A DNA stretch of 64,000 bases from Triangularia verruculosa (taxonomy: Eukaryota > Ascomycota > Sordariomycetes > Sordariales > Podosporaceae): positions 62,001 to 126,000 of the forward strand of contig MU863878.1 of NCBI GenBank assembly GCA_033296885.1, in the 5' to 3' direction. Shown here piece after piece: positions 36,624 through 46,433 of this stretch. The notes beneath the pieces are model-generated. The model did not search any database. It saw only the letters and a program-made list of their open reading frames with translations, and was not told the origin of the DNA. The translations under genes were made by a program, and so were the position numbers. Each line of letters starts with the position of its first letter. Positions within the stretch are counted from its first letter, which is position 1.

Positions 36624-37707
36624 GGCGTCAAACGTCTGTTGAAGTCGCTGGGCGTTTGCAGCTCGAGTGCTTGACGGTTTGAGGACATGGTGATACTGGC
36701 ATCATGATATACTCTACATTTACTCCCATCATCCACCAAGTCCGTCGGTCTCCAGACCTTTGCAGAGCTTCATTCTGTCTCGCCATCCGGTGTACACGAT
36801 GCCATCCGAATGCCATGATACTGACAGAACTGGAAGAAGGGGACCGAACCGGACCAACCCGGGCCCGATCGAACCATAAGCCGCAGTCTTGGAGCATCGG
36901 CCACTCGGTGTTCGGTGGGTTTGCGCAATAACCACCTCACTGATGGCGAAAGCAATGTTAACCAGACGGAACATCCTTCACCAGCAGGATCACGGTCGAA
37001 CGACATCGAAGTGCTGAGCCGCTCGGGTGCTTGCTTGTCTGCTGCAACTGTCAGATGTACAACCGCACAAGGGCTCCAAACCAGAAGTTTAAAACCGGCG
37101 TCCGGAGAGATAATTGGTCTCGATGCGCGGTGATCTGCATAAGCGGTGTGGGCCCCTGGACTGAATGATAGAGGTAAAATTCAGAGCCCTGCAGGCAGGC
37201 AATCCGGAGTGCCCAACTAGGAAGGCACGGAAGGGGAGGATTTGCCAGTGGCAAACCTGCCGGCAGGGGACTATAAGCTCACGTGATTTCGTCGACTCTG
37301 ATCCAAAAGACAGGGCAGCCGCAGTCAAGCATCTGTACAATGGCCAGATGTCAGGTGACACCACAAATGGGAAGCAGTTCCGAAAAAGGATGGTGGGGGT
37401 AGGACAGCATTAGCTAATCGTCTACCAAGCTTTGATACGGGATACGGGTCAAGGAGGCTTTTCCATTAAAAAGCCACTCATCGTGTGAAACAGCATTGTC
37501 AGCTTCGCCATCTTTTGCTTTTTCTGGCCCATTAAACCCGGCCCGTTCCCGTTCCGTCCAATTGCCGCCACACCTTAGCGGTACACAGTCATCACTTGTC
37601 CAATCTCTGTAGATACAATCCAACGCCAGTTCCCGCGCTTGACGTGCCCAACTGCCAACATTCCAACTCGTCATACCGCAAGCGCTTGCCGCTCATCGTC
37701 GTGACAC
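36624..37707. promoter_or_regulatory. Divergent promoter of PKS-NRPS and Zn2Cys6 regulator
   Basis: A 1,084-base intergenic region between two divergent start codons. A TATA-like AGTATATC lies on the minus strand at 36706-36713, and GTCCGTCGG lies near 36,739. Several CCG/CGG triplets are present, as expected for zinc-cluster regulators, but none forms a clear perfect palindrome here. No open gene was seen inside. Confidence 0.5.
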
Positions 37708-39090
37708 ATGGCCAACCAAATGGACGCAGCGGAAACCAACAACTGGTCCGACACCACCACAGTTCTCGATTTTGAACGCCTGCTGGACTTTGGTGTTGGT
37801 GTGATGGGCAGCGCCGACAGTGCCAAGGCAGCGACCAAACCGTTGGCATGTGCACGATGCCACGGCCAAAAGCTGCGCTGTGTTCGCAGTAAGACCAGTG
37901 ATGGGCGGGTTTGCGACCGTTGTCTGTCGGCCGGTGTCGAATGCGTCAATCGCCAACCACAGCGCATAGGGAGGCCTGCCGACATCACAATGCGGAATAG
38001 CAGACGAGGGAGCAGATCGAACACCAATGATTATGTGTCAGGGCGCTCGACCACAGCGAGGAGGCGGCCCAGGAGCACTCTGGCCTCTTCCGCTAGCCTA
38101 TCCCCTACCGATATGACCCTAGACAACAGCAACTCCACCATCTTCTTCGAGGTCGATGGGTGGACGTGGCCAAGTCCGTCGGAGCCCCATAATCCGATGT
38201 TGGTAGCCCCCCCTGCCACGAGCGATGTGGCGCACGGCACCAGCGACTCGTCATATTCTCCTCCAGCACAAGCAGGTACTACGGGCCTCACATCCTACGC
38301 TGGCTCTCTTGGCTCTCTTGGCTCTCTCGCTTCGCTTGGGCCTGTAGGAAGCCCTGGAGGTCTACTGCCCAGTCTAGAGGATCTCGCTACCCTATTCCCA
38401 TGCGGCATGGATGAGGATTCCTTTAGCGCTCAACAAAGCCCCGACGTTGTCGAGGATGCACCTCTTGATGACCCAGTTGAGCATCTATCTCGGCTACATC
38501 TCGAGCTTTACCAGTGTCTTGTCACCGTCAAGTCTGTTGAGAAACTGAAGAAGGAGAAGTTACGGCGCCTACCCGGTGACTCCCCCACCAAGAACATCGA
38601 TACAAATTGGTCCGAGAATCTCTTTCGCACGACGGAGCGGTTCATCGAGGTTCTCAGAGTCTACGTCGGCACTGACGACACAATGGCCGCCGCAAACCCT
38701 TCGCCAACAGTTTCATCAAGCGACCAAGGGATGGAGATTGACAGCAGATGTTCGGGGTCTCACGTCGATACGGCCACCGGTCTGTTGATTGTGAGCTGTT
38801 ACACGAGGCTTCTGCAGATCTTCGAAATCGTGGTATTCGTCGTCGAAACTTTCAAAGACATGGATTGTCCAGGGAATTACGTTCAGGTCCGCTTTGGCAG
38901 TTTTGCCCCTGCCGCAAATAAGAGCCTCCAGGCGCGCATCTTGGGCCAGTATGTGCTACATCTGCTGGAAGGTGTATCTGAGGCGGCCGAGAGGGCAACA
39001 GCGTCGCGGCAGCCGTACGCCCGAGCGGTTGCCGAGGTCCGGAGAAACGAAGCCAAGCTGAAGGAGCGAATATTGACCACATTGCATTGA
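37708..39090 (+). CDS. Zn(II)2Cys6 transcription factor, likely cluster regulator
   Basis: Single-exon, 460 residues. The binuclear zinc cluster is at residues 48-79: C48-x2-C51-x6-C58-x10-C69-x2-C72-x6-C79 (ACARCHGQKLRC, CDRCLSAGVEC). A basic stretch follows (RNSRRGSRSNTN, then RRRPRSTLAS). The middle is Ser/Pro/Gly-rich, and the C-terminal 180 residues are helical (LHLELYQCLVTVKSVEKLKK, LQARILGQYVLHLLEGVSEA), in the general style of AflR-type regulators. No fungal-specific middle homology region was recognised. Its divergent position beside the PKS-NRPS suggests it controls that gene; this is inference from context. An alternative start at M5 is possible. Confidence 0.86.
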   Translation: MANQMDAAETNNWSDTTTVLDFERLLDFGVGVMGSADSAKAATKPLACARCHGQKLRCVRSKTSDGRVCDRCLSAGVECVNRQPQRIGRPADITMRNSRRGSRSNTNDYVSGRSTTARRRPRSTLASSASLSPTDMTLDNSNSTIFFEVDGWTWPSPSEPHNPMLVAPPATSDVAHGTSDSSYSPPAQAGTTGLTSYAGSLGSLGSLASLGPVGSPGGLLPSLEDLATLFPCGMDEDSFSAQQSPDVVEDAPLDDPVEHLSRLHLELYQCLVTVKSVEKLKKEKLRRLPGDSPTKNIDTNWSENLFRTTERFIEVLRVYVGTDDTMAAANPSPTVSSSDQGMEIDSRCSGSHVDTATGLLIVSCYTRLLQIFEIVVFVVETFKDMDCPGNYVQVRFGSFAPAANKSLQARILGQYVLHLLEGVSEAAERATASRQPYARAVAEVRRNEAKLKERILTTLH

Positions 39091-39740
39091 GGTTGGACGC
39101 ATTGTCGAGTCTTGACTCCTCATCCGGCAATGCGTGATCTGAGTACATGGCTGCAAGGATCGAATGGGCTGGCTGGGATCGGGAACTTTCACTGAGTTTG
39201 GTCTCCGTCCACGAGAAAGTAATCAGAAAGGACAAAGCCAAAATGTCGAAGTTAGAACCAAACATGTTTCTAGATTGGCGGGACCGGTAACAAAATCAAA
39301 GCATTATGACGGCCTTTGCTTCCCAAGTTCAGTAATCTTGCCGGACGAAAATCTACGGAGTATCCAAGACTGGGGAGCCCCTGTTTCTCAGGATTCATTA
39401 CGCAGCAGACGATTCGGTGTTGTGCGCATGCTGACTGCAGACACGGCGCAAAGTATCCGGTTTCCGCGCCGCTGCCGAATTAGGTTGATGTCCGAGATAC
39501 GGACACGGCATATTTCCGCGCCTATCGGACTTCAATCCACCTAAGCTTATTGACCGACAAAATACCTACCTACAACGTTACATGCCGGGTACTAGAGTAC
39601 CTTACTCATATCCCCTTGCCTGTGTAACCCCATGGACAATATACTACGGACCACCACCCTATACCTCACATCTTTTCTCACCTATCTACCCTATGCTTGG
39701 TCATCTGGGCTTTTTCGTCACGGGACAGTAACACAGAGAC
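39091..39740. promoter_or_regulatory. Upstream region of the secreted-protein gene, with CCG-N5-CGG palindrome
   Basis: A perfect inverted repeat GTCCG-AGATA-CGGAC lies at 39490-39504. This is the everted CCG-N5-CGG form typical of Zn2Cys6 sites. A decamer TTTCCGCGCC occurs twice nearby (about 39,461 and 39,513). No gene was seen in this 650-base stretch. Confidence 0.5.
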
Positions 39741-40436
39741 ATGACCCCCCTCAGCACATCATTGACTCTCACCCTCCTCGCCGTGGCAGCGGGGTTCGTC
39801 TCTGCCCAGCAACAACCCGCCCTCTTCCACGGCACATCCGTCGTGATCCTCCCCAGCAATGAGACGTCCTCACCGGTGAACAGCACCGTCCGGGCGGCCA
39901 ACTTCTTCTGCTACATGGCCGAGGAGGGGTACTTCAGCTTCGGGTGGTGGGTGACACCGTCTCTGCAAAACGACACCTCCCATTGCACTCCGGACTCAGG
40001 CAGGTATCATTGGTATGAACACGCCTCCAAAACGGCGTGCGATCTTGATCGGGGGACGTGCACGTTCTCGACGCAGAATTTTCGGGTGAGGGAGCCGAGC
40101 CGGGCGAGGCCTGTTCCTTTCCCGGAGAGGAGGTTGACGTATACGATTAAGCCGTTGGATCTGGGGAATGGTGGGTTTGGGCAGATGGCGGTTAGTTGGA
40201 TTGATGATGGGGGGGTGATGGTGTATGGGGTGGGGACGAGGCAGGTTTTGAGCGGTGGGGGGGAGGGGACGAGGGGGGATTGCAGGAAGGCGATGGGGAC
40301 GTTGAGGGGGGTTTATGAGAGGTATCGGCCGGGGTTGGCGATGGAGGTGGATTGGGATTTGTGTGAGGAGGGGGGGAATAAGTTGGTGAAGCAGGTGGGA
40401 AGAGGGGGTGCGTATCAGGGTTTGGGGGATTTGTGA
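39741..40436 (+). CDS. Small secreted protein, unknown function
   Basis: Single exon, 231 residues. The N-terminus is a typical signal peptide (MTPLSTSLTLTLLAVAAGFVSA, cleavage predicted near residue 22 before QQQ). The mature part has six cysteines, three N-glycosylation sequons (NETS, NSTV, NDTS) and no membrane segment. I recognise no catalytic motif or family. Codon use becomes G-rich toward the 3' end. It sits between the regulator and transporter genes with its own upstream region holding a CCG-N5-CGG palindrome. It may be a cluster member or an effector-like protein; sequence alone does not decide. Confidence 0.72.
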   Translation: MTPLSTSLTLTLLAVAAGFVSAQQQPALFHGTSVVILPSNETSSPVNSTVRAANFFCYMAEEGYFSFGWWVTPSLQNDTSHCTPDSGRYHWYEHASKTACDLDRGTCTFSTQNFRVREPSRARPVPFPERRLTYTIKPLDLGNGGFGQMAVSWIDDGGVMVYGVGTRQVLSGGGEGTRGDCRKAMGTLRGVYERYRPGLAMEVDWDLCEEGGNKLVKQVGRGGAYQGLGDL

Positions 40437-41159
40437 AGTTGAATAGTTGAGATACTTCGTACATGTCCATGAATGGGCAAGAGTGGAGCTAATAGAAAAG
40501 GAGGTTAGTGTATAATGGCGGTTCAAGGGTCCAGGTCCACTTGGTTCCACCACGCCAGCATGGAATACACTAAGCAGATCACCTTGACGATCGGGAGGTG
40601 TGGTGTAATTAGCTTGCAGCTTGGCATCGAACTTAGAATTTAACCTTATAAAGACGTCACGGGATTCCATGTGCACCTAACTACTAGCTCCTGGGTTTGG
40701 ACATTTCGTTGACAAAGTTCAAACCGCAGTCGGAAAAGGCGTTGTCCAAGGAAATTACATTACGTAGGTGCAAGGAAAACTAATCGACAAGGCGAAAACG
40801 GTGCTTCACTTTGTTGGAATTGGATTTTCAATGATGCGTTTCAGCCATCTATGCTCAACAAATGTCACGAACATCTCACAAAGTATGTACCTCAGCGAAT
40901 TGAGGATGATTATTACTAGGTAGAAGTCAAAAATAGGTACCGTAATATACCTACAACCGGGGTATCATCATCACCCTTTCACTTGAGTCAATCTAGCATG
41001 CTGAAAAACACCACAGCTCTCATATTAAGTACATGTAAACCATCCCTTCCCATTCCCCTTCCCCTTCCCCGCCCATCACTCTCGAATAACATTTTTCCCA
41101 TTCAATTTCTATCCCACCTTCCCGTTCATTGAGATACCCACCAAATTTCCCCCTCTCAC
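40437..41159. other. Intergenic region between convergent genes
   Basis: About 720 bases with a CCCTTCC-type pyrimidine repeat near 41,045-41,075. No gene or RNA was seen. Confidence 0.5.
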
Positions 41160-43003
41160 CTACGCCAACTCAGCCTTCTGCCCATTCACCGCCGTCTCCT
41201 TCTCCCCCTCCTTCGTCGCCTGGTACTTCTTCCTCTTCTCCTCCTCCGCCTCCAACCCCGTCTTAGTCACCTCATGGCTCGTCATCAACTCCTTCTTCGT
41301 AATCCCAAACGTCATCAAAAACCCAACCGCAACAAGACAAGTGTAAAAGATCCACATCTTGGCCAACCCATCCGCCACCGCAGCACTGTACGTCTCCTTT
41401 TGCGCATCAGTAAAATCCGCAGTCAACCCCGACCCAGCAATCGCCCCGCCGTTGACAAGCTTGTGGACAATATCCTCCGGCACCCCAGAATCTCTAAGTT
41501 CACTGCTGTGGTGCCCAAGAATACCCTGGAAGATGACCTGTCCGATAACAACACTGATCGCAGTGGCAAGGTTGCGGATGAAATTCAGCGTGCCCGTTGC
41601 GACACCAATATCTTCCGGTGCGACAAGCGCTTGGATCGCAATGACGAGCGTCTGCATATTCGCGCCGATGCCTGCCGCGAGGATGACCTGGAAGATGATG
41701 ATGCGAGGCCAGTTGCGGGTGTTGTCAAATGTCACCATCAGACCCAGTGCGAGGGTGAAGAGCGCCATGCTGGTTCTGATGATCCAGAGGTAATGTCCTG
41801 TTCGCTGGATGTAGATTCCCATGATAATCCCCGACAGAGTGAATGCCACCGCCAAGGCGAGCATCCACACCCCGGATTGGAGCGGGGTGGCGCCGAGAGC
41901 GGCTTGGAAGTACAAGGGCAAAAAGAAGACAGGGGCGATGAACCCCGCGCCGTGGCAGAATACCACGCCAAAGGTGGACGCGCGGGAGACGCTGGCGAAG
42001 ATGCGGCGGGGGATGACGGGGTAGCGGGCGAAGTGCTGCCAGATGCCGAATAGTGCGTAGGCGACGAGGCCGAAGACGATGAGGCAGATGACAAAGGCGG
42101 AGTTCCAGGGGTGGCTGACGCCGCCGGATTCAAGGCCGATGAGGAACATCAGGGTTGCGCCGACGATGAGCGCGGATCCCAGCCAGTCGATTGCTTTGAG
42201 GCCCTTGACGAGCGGTGTTTTGGGGTTGTGAATGTGGAGGAAGATGATGGTGATGATGAGGGACAGGCCGTCAAAGGGCAGGTTGAACCAGAAGCACCAT
42301 CTCCATGTGACATACTCGGTAAACGCACCACCTGTTCAGCGAACTGTCAGTTTTTTCCAACTAGGTAACCATTCAGGAGCCAAAAGGATGACATACCGAT
42401 GATAGGTCCAATTGCCGTCGCAACAGCCCAGACAGCACCGTAAATGCCATAAAACAGCCCTCTCTCCCGCTGGCTGAACATATCCCCCACGGAAATCTCA
42501 ACCAGCGTGATCAAACCACCACCACCCGCACCTTGCACCGCACGGGCAGCGATGAGCATGACCAAACTATTCGCCAGCGCGGCGACTAAACTGCCAATAA
42601 GAAAGATAATATTCGCGATAATGAGAATGGGCTTCCGTCCAAAAATGTCACTGACTTTGCTCCAGAATGGTGCAGTGGCAGAGAGAGTCAACAGGTAGGC
42701 AGAGCCTATCCAGGCGAAACCCGCGTCTGAGGCGTTGAGCTCTTTGGCAATCGTCGGCATGGCTGGTGTAATGATCACCGCGTCGATGGCCGCCAGAAAG
42801 ACGGCCAGACACAACGCGATCAGGATGAGAACCAGCTTGCCTGTGCTATGCGCGGGGGGCTCGTCGGCAGGCGTCTCTGGCGCCTCGGACACCTTGGGCT
42901 CATTGCTGCCATCTTCAGGTTGGGTGACTGGTTCATTGGGAGGTGATTGTGTTGAGGATGAGGAGGTGGCCTCGTGCTCCTCTGATTTGGTGTAGGAGAC
43001 CAT
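41160..43003 (-). CDS. MFS multidrug-type transporter (DHA2, 14 TM)
   Basis: Drug:H+ antiporter family, presumed exporter at the plasma membrane. Exon 1 is 43003-42397 and exon 2 is 42331-41160. The intron at 42396-42332 has donor GTATGT and acceptor ACAG and joins ..AIGPIIG to GAFTEYVTWRWCF. The product is 592 residues. A Ser/Pro/Glu-rich cytosolic N-terminus of about 60 residues precedes about 14 hydrophobic segments. MFS motif A is seen as SKVSDIFGRKP, and the DHA2 hallmark WRWCFWFNLPF is present. The Lys/Glu-rich C-terminal tail is cytosolic. It lies 564 bases from, and divergent to, a second MFS gene, which suggests shared control and export of the cluster product. Confidence 0.9.
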
Positions 43004-43567
43004 TTTGGAGGACTGTTGACTACTGGAGCGCCAGTAGGTAGACGATGATACAAGTCAAAGACTCAAAATGTAAGAAAAAAAGAGACGAAGGTTGCTGTCG
43101 GTAGGTAAAAATTGAAGCTCTGGAAAACCCCCACCTCTTCCATGGAAAAATTCGATTTCTTGGTTTGCATCGGACGCGTCAGGCGCGAACAACATGATAT
43201 TTCGCCGGACCGGATACTTTGGTTGTGTAAGTCGGATCCTTTCTTCCTCTTTGGGAAAGTGTCCGAGTCTTATGTCCGACCAACAAGAGTCCGTGCCCCA
43301 CTTCGGTCTCTTTCCCGCTTGTCGGCACTTGACCAACCCCTGCCGCCAGCCTGCCTGCCGAGTCGGATCGATCGTACCGAGAAGGCTGAGCCTCAGTCAG
43401 ACTTCCATCCGGGGCGGCTTCATTTGTCATCCATCACCTTCGAAACATGATGCTGGAGATACAATTGATGGGCCGTATAAAATCATTGTGAAGGGTGTCG
43501 ACGTCAGTTGGGTACTGTACAATGTAGATTTCCTTAGATTGCATATGCCGAACGTCCCGTTGCAGAG
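43004..43567. promoter_or_regulatory. Divergent promoter between the two MFS genes
   Basis: A 564-base region. GTCCGA occurs at 43261-43266 and 43274-43279, and the reverse GTCGGA at about 43,231 and 43,363. The same hexamer forms the palindrome at 39490-39504. This may reflect a common zinc-cluster regulator, but chance cannot be excluded. Confidence 0.4.
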
Positions 43568-45265
43568 ATGGCAACACGCCATGCGGATCCTGAAACTCAG
43601 CCATTGTTAGCCGTGCCCGCGAATGTCGTCGACGGGGAGAATGGCGGCGCTGCGGAGGCCGAAAACGTACATGTACAATCAGAGCTCAGAGCCAACCTAA
43701 AATTCATTTTTCCCGCTCTCGCAATCGGCGTAAGTCCACCTCCTTTTACCATCCCCTTCTGAACCCCTCGTCTAACATCCAAAACTCAGATCTTCCTCGC
43801 AGCCGGCGACCAAACAATCATCATCTCCAGCTACGGCCGCATCGGCAGCGACCTCAACGAGCTCGACAAGACCGCCTGGCTGGCCACAGCCTACCTCTGC
43901 ACCACCACATCCTTCCAGCCATTATACGGCAAACTAGGCGACATCTTTGGCAGGAAAGCATGTCTCCTCTTTGCCTTCTCCGTCTTTGGACTCGGGGCGC
44001 TGTTATGTGGTCTGGCGGGTGATATGACCCAGCTCATCGCTGCCAGGGCTCTGACAGGCGTTGGTGCCGGCGGGATCATCACCGTGGTCTCCATTCTGCT
44101 CAGCGACATCGTCACGTTGGAAGAGCGGGGGGTCTGGCAGAGTTATGTCAATATGGTGTTTGCATTGGGGGCTGGTTTGGGTGCTCCGTTGGGAGGGGTT
44201 TTGACCGATGCAATCGGCTGGAGATGGGCCTTCATTGTTCAGGCGCCACTCATCGCCGTTGCAATTGTCTTGGTTTTCGTCCTGTTGCCCCCTGGGGTGG
44301 TCAGTGAAGACGAGAGCACCACGGCGAAATTGGCTCAGGTCGATTTCCTCGGGGCCGCAGCGCTCATAGCCTTTCTGGTCACGCTCCTGGTATTCCTCGA
44401 CCGGATTTCCGCCGCAGGAGCCGGGTGGGATTCCTATCTTTGGCTTCTCGCCAGTGCCATTTCTCTCGCCGCCTTTTTGTTCATTGAGCAAAAGGTCGCA
44501 TCGAACCCCTTGACGCCCCTCCGCCTCCTTTTCGGTAAGGACTTCTTGGGCGCATATCTCGGCTTGGCGTTCGGCAACGTAGCCTGGTACGGTGTCCTCT
44601 TCTATGTCCCACTCGTATACCAAGTGGTCAGCCACTTCTCTCCGTCTCTATCTGGAACACTCCTCCTGCCCGGTATCTCCTCGGGAATTATCGGCGGCTT
44701 TGTTGGCGGAGCTGTTTTGAAGCGCAAGAAAGGGACAGGCTTTCGTGGTCTGGCACTAGGATCATATCCGCTCGTCACCGCAGCCTGCCTCGGCGTGGCT
44801 GTTGGCGCTGGCTTGTTCCACACGGGGGCATCGATGGCGACCATCATTGTGGTAATGAGCACCGCCCTCTTCATAGGCGGGCTGGGGAACGGGGCCGGCA
44901 TGACCGCAACGCTGGTGGTGGTGGTGGCCGTCGCGGCACCAGAGGACCAAGCTGTTGTAACGGCTTGCGTCTATCTCTACCGTCAGCTAGGCGCAACCGT
45001 AGGACTGGCTCTCATCTCCATGGTGTTTCGGCGGGCGCTCACCGAGAATCTGGTTCGCAAGCTCGTGGGGGTGGATGTGGATGAGATTGTGCGAAGGGTC
45101 TCTGAGTCATTGGACTATCTGCCACACTTGCCTGCGGAGACGCGGAAGGTTGTGGAAAATGCGTATGGCAGTGCATGTCAGGCTGCTCTGCTGGTTTGCA
45201 CAGGGTTGGCCGTCTGTGCCATAGTGTATTCCTGCTTCATCAGGGAAAAGCGACGGGATAGGTAG
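43568..45265 (+). CDS. MFS transporter (14 TM, DHA2-like)
   Basis: Exon 1 is 43568-43729 and exon 2 is 43790-45265. The intron at 43730-43789 has GTAAGT, a CTAAC branch point and CTCAG. The product is 545 residues. A short acidic N-terminus (TRHADPETQPLL) is followed by about 14 membrane segments. Motif A is seen as GKLGDIFGRKA, and motif-C-like sequence as LTGVGAGGIITVV. It resembles vacuolar basic amino acid and multidrug members of the family. The pair of divergent transporters differs clearly in sequence, so they are not a recent duplication. Its role in the cluster is inferred from position. Confidence 0.88.
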
Positions 45266-45506
45266 ACTTTTTACGCTGTAATCACAACGGTTGATCAGTC
45301 GTCGCTATCACTCCACTCTGCAGGCAAGATGAACGCATGTGTTGGAGGATCCGCTCTGCACTTTTATCCTCCAAATGATCAATTTGTTGATTTTTCTCCT
45401 AAACTCATAAAGAAAAGCCACCCCCACGCGCCCCCCCTGCGTAAGCTGCCATACACAGACTCTACAAGCCCCTCATGAGTTCCAGCACCAAAGCCGAGTC
45501 TTCAGA

Positions 45507-46261
45507 CTATTTTGTCGCATAGGGAGGTGGTGGTGTGCCGGATGTTGGTGACACTCGCTCGGGTCCCGCCCCCTCAATCGCGGTTAATCCATCCTGAGCG
45601 ACCCTTTGAGTTGGTGGAAATGATAGTGTCGGGTAAGGGTCGATATATGCCTTTCCATGGTCCAGAAGCGATTCGACTGTCATAGGAAAACCACTGATCG
45701 TAACCCCATAGCCCTTGCCAAAATCAACGTCAATCCTCACAATCTTTTCGCTATGCCTTTCAGACTCATGGAAGAATACGTGGCGCTTGAAAGGGGGAAC
45801 TTCTGACAGTTCAGGCTTCTGCTTGGAGTCGACGACGTCGAATTCTTCACCCGCGACGATGAAGCCTTGGGTCATCCCCCTCAGCTGTGAGAACCCGGCC
45901 TCATGAGGACCGATTCGACAGCAGACCCGCCCAGACTGGTGAGCCACGCCATTCGTCACCTCGATATTCTCCATCTCAAAGAAGTACATGCTAGCTCGCA
46001 GCCGAGCAGCGATCGCTCGAGTTGATCTTCGGGAATGTTTCCCAAGATAGGGCTATGTTCATTTGTGTTCCGTGCACTGTTTGGGTCATTGTGGAAACGC
46101 CATTTCGACACTTCTGCTTCCATTTTTGCCACACTACTCTTGTCATCAAGCGCAGGTGCAACAGGACTCTCGAACCGGACGTTCAGTCGTTCAGCCCTGT
46201 TTTTGATCGGCTGTCCAGGGTCGAAGCTCTTCCAGATATTCTCTAGGTTCATAGTACTCAA
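45507..46261 (-). CDS. Hypothetical protein, structure unresolved
   Basis: Two overlapping minus-strand frames lie here. Frame 46261-45956 encodes 101 residues (MSTMNLENIWKSFDPG..). Frame 45989-45507 encodes 160 residues (MYFFEMENIEVTNG.., Pro-rich C-terminus ending PPPPYATK). They overlap by 34 bases in different phases, and I found no convincing intron to join them. They may be one gene with a missed intron, one gene with a frameshift, or only the second frame may be real. No family was recognised. Confidence 0.4.
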
Positions 46262-46433
46262 AGGAGCTTGAAGAAGTTCGCCAAGTCAAGCATGTTTTGT
46301 TTGTGTGCTTAGATGCTTTTCTGATCTATCGGCGTATCCGGAGTTGATGAATTGTTAACGCGGCAGCTTCGTAACTCTGTTTTTTTCTTTCCTTCCGCAG
46401 CGCACAGGCCACTTCCCCTTCATCAGCCCCCCA

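Noticed and set aside
39996..40676. 226-codon minus-strand frame
   Set aside because: Antisense to the secreted-protein gene, made of Pro/Arg/His repeats produced by its G-rich 3' half.
41274..42053. 259-codon plus-strand frame
   Set aside because: Antisense to the MFS transporter at 41,160-43,003, with an Arg/Asp-rich composition typical of shadow frames.
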